A DNA stretch of 64,000 nt from Hyunsoonleella ulvae (GTDB lineage Bacteria > Bacteroidota > Bacteroidia > Flavobacteriales > Flavobacteriaceae). Positions within the stretch are counted from its first letter, which is position 1. Every line of letters starts with the position of its first letter. The notes under the pieces are model-generated. The model did no database searches. It was given only the letters and a program-made list of their open reading frames with translations, and was not told the DNA's origin. Where the stretch lies: the NCBI RefSeq assembly GCF_016827605.1, contig NZ_JAEPJQ010000002.1:186001-250000 (forward strand), in the 5' to 3' direction. Positions 17,555 to 26,287 of the stretch are shown here, piece after piece. Position numbers and translations under genes: made by a program.

Positions 17555-19093
17555 TTAAAAATTACTATTCATCAAACCGTTAGATTTAGTTCTGGTATCT
17601 GCTGTATCCCACCATACTTTAATATCCATTCTATCTGAATCTATTGTATTTTGACTTGCTGGCATAAATTGCTGCTCCAACTCATGTGCATTGTCTGGAT
17701 ATCTTATACGCTTAACATAAGTTCCTGAAGCAACAGAAGAAGCACTACTTACCCCATCAATTGGTAAGGTTAAATCTGGATAGTCCGTTCTTCTAAAATC
17801 TGCCCACGCTTCTTTTCCGTTAGGGAAATTAGAAATATATTTTTGAGTAATTAACTGTTTTAGTTGGGCTTCATTAGATCCTGATAAGGCTGGCAACTGA
17901 TCGATATAAGCTGTGGCATCTGCTGGATCTACTCCTACAAACTCCATAGATGCTCTTACACCTTCTTGCATTAACGATGTAGGATCACCACCTGTCCACC
18001 CTCTCAGTGCTGCTTCTGCTTGTAAAAATAATACTTCAGTATACAGCATTACCGGTTGATAATGATCGATCTCTCCATCATCTCCTGAAAATCCGATGTA
18101 ATTTGTATCTGCATTCAGTGTTGCAAAATCGTTAGCATCTACCGGTAAAATATTATAACCATTGGCTACACCTTCTAAACGGTCACTACCAAACATTGGA
18201 GAACTGTCTTTGTAGGAAAACCAAATTCTAGCTCGCGGGTCTTCCATTGAAGTTTCAGAATACATAAAATCTAAAAATGTTTTAGAACATCTTATGTTAT
18301 CCCAGAACACCGCCATATTCCTAAGGTAATCGTAGAATCCTCTACTCCACGCTGGAATATGCGCTACGTCTGCATTACTTTGCATAACACCTGCATTTAT
18401 AGCAGCTACAGCTTCCGTTTGGGCTTTTCCGGGATCTACATTAGAAATACGCATAGCCATTCTTAATCTTAATGAATTTCCAAAGCGTTTCCATTTATCC
18501 AAATCCCAATTAAAAATTAAATCAGGACCTATTCCTGGTTCTTGTAGAGAAATTTGACTTGTATCGTTTGCGTCAATTGCATTCACTGCTGCTGTTACTC
18601 TATCGAATAAGTCATAATAAATTTCTTGTTGAGAATTATATGGTACGCTCTCTCCTAATCCAGCCCCGAAATATGGAATATCTCCATAATAATCGGTCAT
18701 TCTTGTCCATTCAGACGCTTCCCATATCTCTAAAACTTGCATTAAATTATTGTAGGCAGGATCTTCTCCATATACCCTCTGTAGTGTTCTAATGTCGGCT
18801 AAACCAATGGTGTACCATTCGCGCCATTTATTACCTACCCATCCATCTACATACTCATATCTACCAGATTCAAAACCAGAAATAGTATTGGCCCAATACT
18901 GTGAATAAAAGTCTGCAAATAGGTTTACATTTCTTTGATAATTATACACAGGTACTGTTACTATTATAGTAAATAACTGCCCTGGTTCTGGTGCTACAAT
19001 AGCATCCTTTTGGGTATTTATTTCCTCAAAGTCTTCTGTACATCCAACTAGTGTCAGTAGAATACTCAGTATTAAAATTATTGATTTTTTCAT
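17555..19093 (-). CDS. SusD/RagB-family outer-membrane glycan-binding lipoprotein
   Basis: A 512-residue lipoprotein (MKKSIILILSILLTLVGC, Cys at about residue 18). I chose the ATG at 19093 instead of an in-frame start at 19132, because it gives a clean lipoprotein signal and the longer form would start inside the SusC gene. SusD-type helical (TPR-like) features include YSQYWANT, WREWYTIGLADI, QVLEIWEASEWTRMTDYYGDIPY and the C-terminal region with LFLQAEAALRGW, KQLITQKYISNFPNGKEAWADFRRTDYPDL and VKRIRYPDNAHE. It is the lid of the SusCD import complex. It lies directly behind SusC, with 10 bases between stop and start. Confidence 0.93.
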   Translation of the reverse strand: MKKSIILILSILLTLVGCTEDFEEINTQKDAIVAPEPGQLFTIIVTVPVYNYQRNVNLFADFYSQYWANTISGFESGRYEYVDGWVGNKWREWYTIGLADIRTLQRVYGEDPAYNNLMQVLEIWEASEWTRMTDYYGDIPYFGAGLGESVPYNSQQEIYYDLFDRVTAAVNAIDANDTSQISLQEPGIGPDLIFNWDLDKWKRFGNSLRLRMAMRISNVDPGKAQTEAVAAINAGVMQSNADVAHIPAWSRGFYDYLRNMAVFWDNIRCSKTFLDFMYSETSMEDPRARIWFSYKDSSPMFGSDRLEGVANGYNILPVDANDFATLNADTNYIGFSGDDGEIDHYQPVMLYTEVLFLQAEAALRGWTGGDPTSLMQEGVRASMEFVGVDPADATAYIDQLPALSGSNEAQLKQLITQKYISNFPNGKEAWADFRRTDYPDLTLPIDGVSSASSVASGTYVKRIRYPDNAHELEQQFMPASQNTIDSDRMDIKVWWDTADTRTKSNGLMNSNF

Positions 19094-19103
19094 GTTATTT
19101 TTT

Positions 19104-22100
19104 TTATAATTTAACGTTAAGGGCAAAACCATAGGTTCTTTCTACTGGTACAGGAGAGAAATCAACAGCCTGGGAACCAAAAGTGGAATTGTAAACCGTA
19201 TCTGGAACTGTTCCTGGTGTATTTCTATAAAGATAAAATAAATTTCTTCCCACTGCTGATATTCTTACTTCGCTTAAAATACCATTACCAATAGAACTTA
19301 GCACTGACTTAGGAAGTGAATATCCAAGAGATATTTCTCCCAGTTTCATAAACGAGGCATCGTAAATAAACTCCTCATCAATATTTGTTACTGATTGCCA
19401 GTATGCTTGAGGTGTTACAATGGTGGTATTGGTACTACCATCAGCTAAAACACCAGTAGGAACGAAAAATGGTTCTCTACCCAAACTAAGCGTCTTTGGA
19501 GTATTACCACTTCCTGTTGCTGACTGCTCAGTTAAAGATAAAATATCTCCACCTTGTTGCATTACCAACAATGCGTTTAAAGAAAAACCTTTGTAAGTAG
19601 CATTAACCCCAATAGATCCTGTAAAATCTGCCTGTACGTTACCTAGCTTAACATCTTGTTGACTGGTAGTAGGTAATCCGTCTGCTCCCACAATAACATT
19701 GCCATTATCATCAAGTTGATATGATGTTCCAAAAATATCACCATAACGCTCTCCTGGTAGACCACGTACAGTGGCTCCGAAAAAACGATGGAAACTATCA
19801 GGTTCATCTGCTATAAACTCTTCTATAGTACCAATATTTTTTGCAAAATTAAACGTTAAACCTAAATTGAAATCCTCAGTTCTAACTGGAACTACATTGG
19901 CATATATTTCGATACCTTCATTTCTAATTAAACCTAAGTTATCAATCCTAGAGGTAAACCCACCTGATTGCCCTGTTACTACAGGAATAATTTGGTTCCT
20001 TGTATCTTCTCGATATAAGGTAATATCAAATCCTATTCTATTTTTTAATAATCTAAATTCTAATCCTAATTCTGTAGTAGTTGAAATTTCTGGCTTCAAA
20101 TCAGGACTAACAGTTGCATCTGGAGTTGTAGTTGCCAAAAGCAAAAAGTTGTTTGGTGCTAATTGAAACACTGGATTTGTTTGGTATGGTTCAGTATCCT
20201 TACCTACCTCAGCCCAAGTTGCTCTTACTTTTAAATAAGATAACCAATCTGGGGTTTCAAACATTTCAGAAAGAATACCACTTAAACCTACGGAAGAATA
20301 GAAATATGAATTTGCATCTATTGGTAAAGCAGAAGACCAGTCATTACGAGCAGTAACATTTAAAAACAAATAATTCTTATATGATACATCGGCAAAACCG
20401 TATAAGGAATGAATCTCTCGTTCGTTAAATCTTTCATTAACACCAAATTCGGTAGCTGCATTTAAGAATAAATTATTTTCTGATGCTAGTTTACCGGAAG
20501 CAGCATTTAAACTTTCAAGACCACGACGCATGATGTTACCACCAGCACTTACACCAACAGTAAAATCTTCATTAATTTCTTTGTTATACGAAAGTAAAAA
20601 CTCTGCATTGTCTTCTTTGAAAAAGGATTCTGATGTATTTAAAGAAGGTGTGTTATTTGTAAATATTAAATCTTCATAACGGGCTCCACTTATCGCTTCA
20701 TATCTATAAACATCTAATCCATATTTAAGTTTTAGTTGTAAATCGTCAGTGAACTTAAAAGTGGTAGCTAAATAACCAAAAATTCTGTTACGTTCATCAC
20801 TATTAAAATTAGAAGCTCTTAAGAAATAAGGGTTTCGGTTATCTGCATTAGGGTTTTCCGTTAAAATTGTACTCGGTCCAAATAGGTATTCACGTGTTTG
20901 GTTATCTTGGAATACAAAACCTGGAGCCAAATCTTGTGTTCTTATATTAGCTGGCATCCCATTCCAATAAGACACACTACTGTAAACCCCAATTGTAGGT
21001 CTTCCAGCACCCTTAGTATTAATGTATGATACTTTTGCATCCACATTCATCCAAGGGTTAATATCGTAATTAGCTCTTAAATCAAAATTTAACCTGTCTA
21101 TATTGAATCCATCATAAATCCCTTCAGTTCTATCTTTAGAAATCGCAGCTTTAAAATTACCATCCTCTCCTCCTTTTGTAAGTATAATGTTATTTCTGGT
21201 ACTTACACCTGTCCTAGTAAAGTCTTCTAATAAATTAGATTCCGCCTGATATGGTAAAACCTCTCCCGTCCAAGCCACGCGTTCTACGCCATCAAAACGA
21301 GGTCCCCAAGACACTCTTGATTGTGGATCATAAACCCCATCTGTACCTTGACCATATTCTCTCTGTAAATCCAAGAAATATGCTGCTTCTGAGAATGTGG
21401 TTGAACCTGTGTAAGATATACCTAAGCCTTTAGATTTCGCTCCACTTTTTGTAGTAACCAGTACTACACCATTAGCACCACGCGAACCATACAAAGCTGC
21501 TGCTGGCCCACCTTTCAGTACTGAAATGGTTTCAATATCATCAGGGTTAATATCTAGATAACCGCCACCGTTTGATACACCGCCAAATAAGCCTTCAGCA
21601 TCTGTTGATGTATCTTCTGTGGAGAAAGGCACACCATCAATTACCCATAGCAAGTCATCATTTCCTGTTAAGGAACTTGTACCACGAATATCAATTCTAG
21701 GCTTACCTCCTACACCACCTGCAGAGGTAACATTTACACCTGCTGCCCTACCTTGAAGCGCTGATGTAACATTAGGATTAGCTGCTGCTGCAATGGTTTC
21801 AGAATCAACTTCCTGTACAGCATAAGACAGCGCTTTCTTCTCCTTTTTAATACCAAGAGCGGTTACCACAATCTCGTCTAATGCCTCTAAACTTTCTTCT
21901 AGAGTTACATTAATTACTGTTCGTGAATTAACAGCTTCTTCTTTTGTTACAAAACCAACATAGGTAAAAACTAGGGTTGCCGAGGAGCTAACTTCTATAG
22001 AATATTTTCCATCAAAATCAGTAGAAGCACCATTATTAGTACCCTTTTCTACAATATTAACGCCTGGTAGGGGTACCCCATTAGGGTCGACCACTGTTCC

Positions 22101-22184
22101 GTTTACAACCCCATTTTGCGCTTTTACTATGTTAGTGGATAATAAAAACACAAAAACTAAAAAGAATAATAATTTTTTCTTCAT
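19104..22184 (-). CDS. SusC/RagA-family TonB-linked outer-membrane transporter
   Basis: A 1026-residue TonB-dependent importer. It has a signal peptide (to about KAQ, residue 23), a carboxypeptidase-regulatory-like domain (GTVVDPNGVPLPGVNIVEKG, about 29-48), a TonB box region (LDEIVVTALGI, about 103-113), and a plug with the conserved RIDIRGTSSL and ISVLKGGPAAALYGSRGANGVV motifs. A long 22-strand-type barrel ends in an aromatic-poor FALNVKL. It imports the oligosaccharide delivered by SusD. It is the first gene of the minus-strand susCD-lectin transcript and is divergent from the NagB-LmbE gene. A candidate regulator site lies 81 bases before its start. Confidence 0.96.
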   Translation of the reverse strand: MKKKLLFFLVFVFLLSTNIVKAQNGVVNGTVVDPNGVPLPGVNIVEKGTNNGASTDFDGKYSIEVSSSATLVFTYVGFVTKEEAVNSRTVINVTLEESLEALDEIVVTALGIKKEKKALSYAVQEVDSETIAAAANPNVTSALQGRAAGVNVTSAGGVGGKPRIDIRGTSSLTGNDDLLWVIDGVPFSTEDTSTDAEGLFGGVSNGGGYLDINPDDIETISVLKGGPAAALYGSRGANGVVLVTTKSGAKSKGLGISYTGSTTFSEAAYFLDLQREYGQGTDGVYDPQSRVSWGPRFDGVERVAWTGEVLPYQAESNLLEDFTRTGVSTRNNIILTKGGEDGNFKAAISKDRTEGIYDGFNIDRLNFDLRANYDINPWMNVDAKVSYINTKGAGRPTIGVYSSVSYWNGMPANIRTQDLAPGFVFQDNQTREYLFGPSTILTENPNADNRNPYFLRASNFNSDERNRIFGYLATTFKFTDDLQLKLKYGLDVYRYEAISGARYEDLIFTNNTPSLNTSESFFKEDNAEFLLSYNKEINEDFTVGVSAGGNIMRRGLESLNAASGKLASENNLFLNAATEFGVNERFNEREIHSLYGFADVSYKNYLFLNVTARNDWSSALPIDANSYFYSSVGLSGILSEMFETPDWLSYLKVRATWAEVGKDTEPYQTNPVFQLAPNNFLLLATTTPDATVSPDLKPEISTTTELGLEFRLLKNRIGFDITLYREDTRNQIIPVVTGQSGGFTSRIDNLGLIRNEGIEIYANVVPVRTEDFNLGLTFNFAKNIGTIEEFIADEPDSFHRFFGATVRGLPGERYGDIFGTSYQLDDNGNVIVGADGLPTTSQQDVKLGNVQADFTGSIGVNATYKGFSLNALLVMQQGGDILSLTEQSATGSGNTPKTLSLGREPFFVPTGVLADGSTNTTIVTPQAYWQSVTNIDEEFIYDASFMKLGEISLGYSLPKSVLSSIGNGILSEVRISAVGRNLFYLYRNTPGTVPDTVYNSTFGSQAVDFSPVPVERTYGFALNVKL

Positions 22185-22265
22185 ACTAGTTTAATTTAAT
22201 CAGTTTAGAAATAGTTAAAAATTAAGTTTAAGTAAATGTTACAAAAAAGTTAAGAGCCTTAAAAG

Positions 22266-22281
22266 TTTTTCGACCAACAAC
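22266..22281 (-). promoter_or_regulatory. Candidate activator site facing SusC, GTTGTTGGTCGAAAAA
   Basis: On the minus strand this 16-mer matches the site at 22404-22419 at 14 of 16 positions and lies 81 bases before the SusC start. A binding site for the HTCS or LytTR regulator of this window is possible but not shown. Confidence 0.4.
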
Positions 22282-22403
22282 AGTGCATAAAAGCTAAAGG
22301 TTGAAAAAAATCTTCTAGAAAAGCCTTAACATATGATTTTTAAGGGTTTAATACATATATGCCAAAAACCTTTTCAGTTATGCATTTTAGACTAACGCCA
22401 TAA

Positions 22404-22419
22404 GTTGTTCGTCGAAATA
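22404..22419 (+). promoter_or_regulatory. Candidate activator site facing NagB-LmbE, GTTGTTCGTCGAAATA
   Basis: The plus-strand partner of the SusC-facing site. It ends 26 bases before the -7 box TAATTTTG (22446-22453) and 64 bases before the NagB start, a typical activator position. Confidence 0.4.
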
Positions 22420-22483
22420 ATAATTTATATTGAATAAGCACTGGCTAATTTTGCCGAAACAAATAATTTAAAGCAAACTTTAT

Positions 22484-24391
22484 ATGGTATCCTTAGCCTT
22501 CAAAAGACCCGGAATGTTTGAAGAAACCCGTTTTGAAAAAATCCACAATATTATTTTCAAAGATTCTATAGAACCTTCTATTCTTGTTGCTCGTGAAATA
22601 GCAGACCTAATAAGGGAAAAAGCAGCAAACAACAAATCTTGTGTTTTGGGATTAGCCACAGGATCTTCACCAATAAAAGTATATGAGGAATTGGTACGTT
22701 TACACAAAGAGGAAGGGCTTAGTTTTGCAAATGTAGTAACTTTTAATCTTGATGAATATTACCCAATGGATAAAGGGAACATACAAAGTTACTTTTATTT
22801 TATGCACGAACATTTGTTTAATCATGTAGATATTTTACCTGAGAACATCAACATACCTGATGGCAAAATAAGCACAGAAGACATACAACAATACTGTATT
22901 GACTATGAGAAGAAAATTAAAGCTGCAGGAGGCTTAGATTTTCAACTTTTAGGCATTGGAAGAACTGGTCATATTGGATTTAACGAACCAGGGTCTCATT
23001 ATAATTCTGGCACTAGAAGCATTACTTTAGACCATATAACCCGAGTTGATGCCGCCCCAGCTTTTTTAGGTATTAACAATGTCCCAAGAAAAGCCATTAC
23101 CATGGGGATTGGAACGGTAATGAGCGCCAAGCGTATAGTGTTACTAGCATGGGGAGGTAATAAGGCAGAAATCGTTCAAAAAACCATAGAAGGTACCGTG
23201 ACATCTGAAGTACCAGCAACATACTTGCAAAACCATAATAACACAACTTTTATTTTAGATGAGGCTGCTTCAACAGAGCTTACCCGTGTAAAAACACCTT
23301 GGTTGGTAACATCTTTAATATGGGACGAAGTGTTAAAACTTAAAGCTGTTGTATGGCTATCTGAACTTTTAAATAAGTCAATTCTAAAGCTAACAGATTC
23401 AGATTACAACAACAACGGCATGTCTGGTCTGCTTACCGAAGAGGGCACTGCTTATCATTTAAATATTAAAATGTTTAATAAACTACAGCATACCATTACG
23501 GGGTGGCCCGGAGGTAAACCTAATGCAGATGATTCTAAGAGACCAGAACGCTCATCACCAAAACGTAAACGTATAGTTATTTTTAGCCCGCACCCAGATG
23601 ATGATGTTATTTCTATGGGAGGTACTTTTGACCGATTGATAGAACAAGGGCACGAAGTTCATGTAGCATACCAAACTTCAGGCAATATAGCGGTTTCAGA
23701 CGAAGAAGCATTAAAATTTGCAGAAATAACTCAATCTTTATGTCCTGAGTGTGGAGAAACCAAAAATATCATCAACTTTTTAAAATCGAAAACCGAGAAT
23801 GATATTGATACTGAAGCCGTAAGACGGCTAAAAGGATTAATAAGGCGTAATGAATCTTTAGCAGCTACTAGATATTTAGAGTTAAACGATGAGAATGTAC
23901 ACTTTTTAGATTTACCTTTTTATGAAACTGGCACCATTAAGAAAAATAATATATCTGATGAAGATGTTTCCATAATGAAAACACTAATTGATGACATAAA
24001 ACCACATCAAATCTATGCAGCTGGGGATTTAGCAGACCCGCACGGTACACATAAGGTTTGTCTAGATGCATTGTTTAATGCTCTTGAAGAACTGAAACAA
24101 AATAAGTATATGGATGATTGCTGGGTTTGGTTATATCGCGGTGCGTGGCATGAATGGGAGTCTTACCAAATTGAAATGGCAGTTCCTTTAAGTCCAGATC
24201 AAGTACTTAAAAAGCGACGTGCCATATTCTATCATCAATCCCAAAAAGATGGGGTCATGTTTCAAGGGGACGACTCTAGGGAATTCTGGGTAAGAGCTGA
24301 AGATAGAAATCGCCTAACCGCAAAAAAATATAATGATTTAGGATTGGCCGATTATGCAGCGATAGAGGCATTTAAAAGATATCATTTTTAA
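22484..24391 (+). CDS. nagB: Glucosamine-6-phosphate deaminase fused to LmbE/PIG-L-type deacetylase domain
   Basis: A 635-residue two-domain protein. Residues about 20-290 are NagB-like: VLGLATGSSPIKVYEEL, TFNLDEYYPMD, GIGRTGHIGFNEPGS and the TMGIGTVMSAKRIVLLAWG block. Residues about 360-630 are LmbE/PIG-L-like, with the metal-binding IFSPHPDDDVISMGG motif at about 367 and AAGDLADPHGTHKVCLDALF. NagB turns glucosamine 6-phosphate into fructose 6-phosphate and ammonia. The added domain could deacetylate an N-acetylglucosamine derivative, so one chain might do both steps (inference). This would serve the two GlcNAc residues of the N-glycan core; no separate NagA was seen in the window. An ATG at 22514 is an alternative start. 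Confidence 0.88.
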   Translation: MVSLAFKRPGMFEETRFEKIHNIIFKDSIEPSILVAREIADLIREKAANNKSCVLGLATGSSPIKVYEELVRLHKEEGLSFANVVTFNLDEYYPMDKGNIQSYFYFMHEHLFNHVDILPENINIPDGKISTEDIQQYCIDYEKKIKAAGGLDFQLLGIGRTGHIGFNEPGSHYNSGTRSITLDHITRVDAAPAFLGINNVPRKAITMGIGTVMSAKRIVLLAWGGNKAEIVQKTIEGTVTSEVPATYLQNHNNTTFILDEAASTELTRVKTPWLVTSLIWDEVLKLKAVVWLSELLNKSILKLTDSDYNNNGMSGLLTEEGTAYHLNIKMFNKLQHTITGWPGGKPNADDSKRPERSSPKRKRIVIFSPHPDDDVISMGGTFDRLIEQGHEVHVAYQTSGNIAVSDEEALKFAEITQSLCPECGETKNIINFLKSKTENDIDTEAVRRLKGLIRRNESLAATRYLELNDENVHFLDLPFYETGTIKKNNISDEDVSIMKTLIDDIKPHQIYAAGDLADPHGTHKVCLDALFNALEELKQNKYMDDCWVWLYRGAWHEWESYQIEMAVPLSPDQVLKKRRAIFYHQSQKDGVMFQGDDSREFWVRAEDRNRLTAKKYNDLGLADYAAIEAFKRYHF

Positions 24392-24393
24392 CT

Positions 24394-25116
24394 CTAGTTT
24401 ATGTTATTAGGGTTTAATATTTTACCTTTAACCTCCTCAAGGTAAGATCTACCTATAACATACCTTAAACCCTCTATTTCAACACTATTGCCTTCTAAAA
24501 TATCTATTTTATCTATAGCTATCGTGTAAGATCTATGTATTCTTATAAAATTTTCTTTCGGAAGAAGTGCCGTGAAATCTGATAATGTGCTATGGATGAT
24601 ATATTTTCCAGTAGTTGTATTTATTTTTAAATAATCTTTTAACGATTCAACAGTAAGTATCTCATCCAAATAAATCTTTTTCATCTTCTTTTTATCAATC
24701 TTTATGAAAAGATGCTTCTTGGCCTTACTTGAATCCCCCAGATCTACCTTATTACTTTTACCCAACCTATTCTCAACCTTCCTTATAGCCTTAATAAACC
24801 TAGGAAACTCAATGGGTTTAACTAAATAATCAAGAACATTCAATTCGTAAGTTTCAACCGCAAATTCAGTGTAAGCTGTAGTAATAATGATTAAAGGAGG
24901 ATCTTTTAAAGTCTTTATAAAATTCAATCCATCCAATAAGGGCATATTAATATCTAAAAAAATAACATCCACTTTATGCTCCTTTAAAAACTCCAAAGCT
25001 TCTAGGGCATTGCTAAACGTATTTATTACTTCAAATCCATTTATTTGCTGTAAATAGTTTTTAATAACATTAATTGCCAAGGGCTCATCGTCAATTATTA
25101 AACATTTGGTACTCAT
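24394..25116 (-). CDS. LytTR-type response regulator
   Basis: A 240-residue regulator with an N-terminal receiver domain (IIDDEPLAINVI, phospho-acceptor Asp in VIFLDINMPLLDG at about residue 56, Lys in VLDYLVKPIEF) and a C-terminal LytTR DNA-binding domain (about 140-235, with ESLKDYLKI and FIRIHRSYTIAIDKI). Its start overlaps the stop of the sensor kinase gene by 4 bases, a typical two-component pair. It ends 2 bases from the convergent NagB-LmbE gene. The usual targets of this family are not known from the sequence; location inside the locus suggests it controls some of these genes. Confidence 0.93.
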   Translation of the reverse strand: MSTKCLIIDDEPLAINVIKNYLQQINGFEVINTFSNALEALEFLKEHKVDVIFLDINMPLLDGLNFIKTLKDPPLIIITTAYTEFAVETYELNVLDYLVKPIEFPRFIKAIRKVENRLGKSNKVDLGDSSKAKKHLFIKIDKKKMKKIYLDEILTVESLKDYLKINTTTGKYIIHSTLSDFTALLPKENFIRIHRSYTIAIDKIDILEGNSVEIEGLRYVIGRSYLEEVKGKILNPNNIN

Positions 25117-26177
25117 GCTACTCTTATTTTTAGTTTAGCTATAAAAATGTTATCCATTTCTTCAAATTCTAGGTTGTAATCATTTTCAGAATAACCTAGC
25201 GAAAGTCTTTTTCTAACGTTCTTAAGGCCTATACCTCCAGAATAGTTTTTTCCTGAATTTTGATTCATAATTGAAGGCATTGGGTTTGACACACTAAAGT
25301 ATAGAAAATCTTCTTTAATTTCGAATGAAATATCAATTTTAATATTACCAATGTTTTTGTTTACCCCATGTTTAAAAGCATTCTCAACCAAAGACAACAA
25401 AATAATTGGAGCAATTTTTTTGCCTTGTATATCTCCGGTAATTGAAACTTCTACTTGTAAAGACTTACTGTGTCTTATCCGCTCTAAATCCAGATAGTTT
25501 TGCACACATAAAATTTCCTTTTCCAATGTTTGCCTTCTTTGTCGTGTTTCATACAAAAGATAGCGCATAAGTTCTGACAACTTTAAAATTATTTTGGAAG
25601 TTTTCTTTGATTTCTCTAATGCAAGTGAATGGATATTGTTTAAAGTATTAAAGAAGAAATGAGGCGATATCTGGGCTTTTAAAAACATGAGTTCGGTTTC
25701 TAAATTTGCTTTCTCAAGTTCAGCCACTCGCCTATGTTCTTGCAGGTAATCTAACGTTATTTTTATGGCTGTTACAAATGTTATAACATATAGTTCGCCA
25801 ATCATCATATCAATAACATAGTTAAGGGATAGTGAATTAAGCGTTTCCGGACCTTCTGGCCATACATTCGTGCTTATTAAAATATATGTAAGATTAAACT
25901 TAACCAAAACCATGATAAAAATAGCAGTAAGTACAGATAAAACATATAATATATACTTTCTCTTGTAGACTAAAAATGGCATTAAAACAAAAATATTAAG
26001 GTAACATAACACCATGTGAATTGGGAAACCCAAGAGGTTTGTCTTCAAAGAATATATGTAATCCCCAAAGTAACTCCCCCATCTAAATGTGTTGAAAGAA
26101 AAATAAATCAACCAAAATATTAAATGAAATTTAAAGGGTAATTTATAATATTCCTTAGAGTTTAAAATCTTTACCAT
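25113..26177 (-). CDS. LytS/YehU-type sensor histidine kinase (His_kinase family)
   Basis: A 354-residue membrane sensor. Four hydrophobic segments lie in the first about 150 residues, followed by a short coiled coil (LEKANLETELMFLK). The His_kinase block LKAQISPHFFFNTLNNIHSLA has the phospho-acceptor His at about residue 174. The ATPase part has LIPI-like APIILLSLVENAFKHGV (N box) and GGIGLKNVRKRL (G box). It pairs with the overlapping LytTR regulator gene. There is no large extracellular sensor domain, so the signal may be in the membrane or come from a partner. It is divergent from the GH92 operon, sharing the 110-base gap 26178-26287. Confidence 0.9.
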   Translation of the reverse strand: MVKILNSKEYYKLPFKFHLIFWLIYFSFNTFRWGSYFGDYIYSLKTNLLGFPIHMVLCYLNIFVLMPFLVYKRKYILYVLSVLTAIFIMVLVKFNLTYILISTNVWPEGPETLNSLSLNYVIDMMIGELYVITFVTAIKITLDYLQEHRRVAELEKANLETELMFLKAQISPHFFFNTLNNIHSLALEKSKKTSKIILKLSELMRYLLYETRQRRQTLEKEILCVQNYLDLERIRHSKSLQVEVSITGDIQGKKIAPIILLSLVENAFKHGVNKNIGNIKIDISFEIKEDFLYFSVSNPMPSIMNQNSGKNYSGGIGLKNVRKRLSLGYSENDYNLEFEEMDNIFIAKLKIRVA

Positions 26178-26222
26178 GGTTTCCTTACTATTATTTTTTT
26201 GGGTGTTTAGCTTCGATTAGAT

Positions 26223-26238
26223 GTTGTCCGTCTAAATT
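26223..26238 (+). promoter_or_regulatory. Third copy of the candidate site, GTTGTCCGTCTAAATT
   Basis: It matches the NagB-facing site at 13 of 16 positions (11 of 16 to the SusC-facing one). It lies 49 bases before the first gene of the long GH92 operon and in the same orientation as that operon. No convincing -7 box was found between it and the gene. Confidence 0.3.
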
Positions 26239-26287
26239 TATTTGGGAGAATGATAAAATTATGAATTTTTACATTAACTGATTTTTT

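Larger units (their letters stand above)
22185..22483. promoter_or_regulatory. Divergent promoter region between SusC and NagB-LmbE
   Basis: This 299-base gene-free region separates the two divergent transcripts. It contains an exact TAnnTTTG match (TAATTTTG, 22446-22453) 30 bases before the NagB start, and two copies of a 16-base motif in opposite orientation, one facing each gene (22266-22281 and 22404-22419). No small gene was seen. Confidence 0.6.

Noticed and set aside
18040-18056. TACCGGTTGATAA as a possible LacI-1 operator
   Set aside because: It is within the SusD coding sequence and only one half-site matches.
19094-19132. Longer SusD start inside the SusC gene
   Set aside because: It would put 13 residues before a perfect lipoprotein signal; the ATG at 19093 is better.
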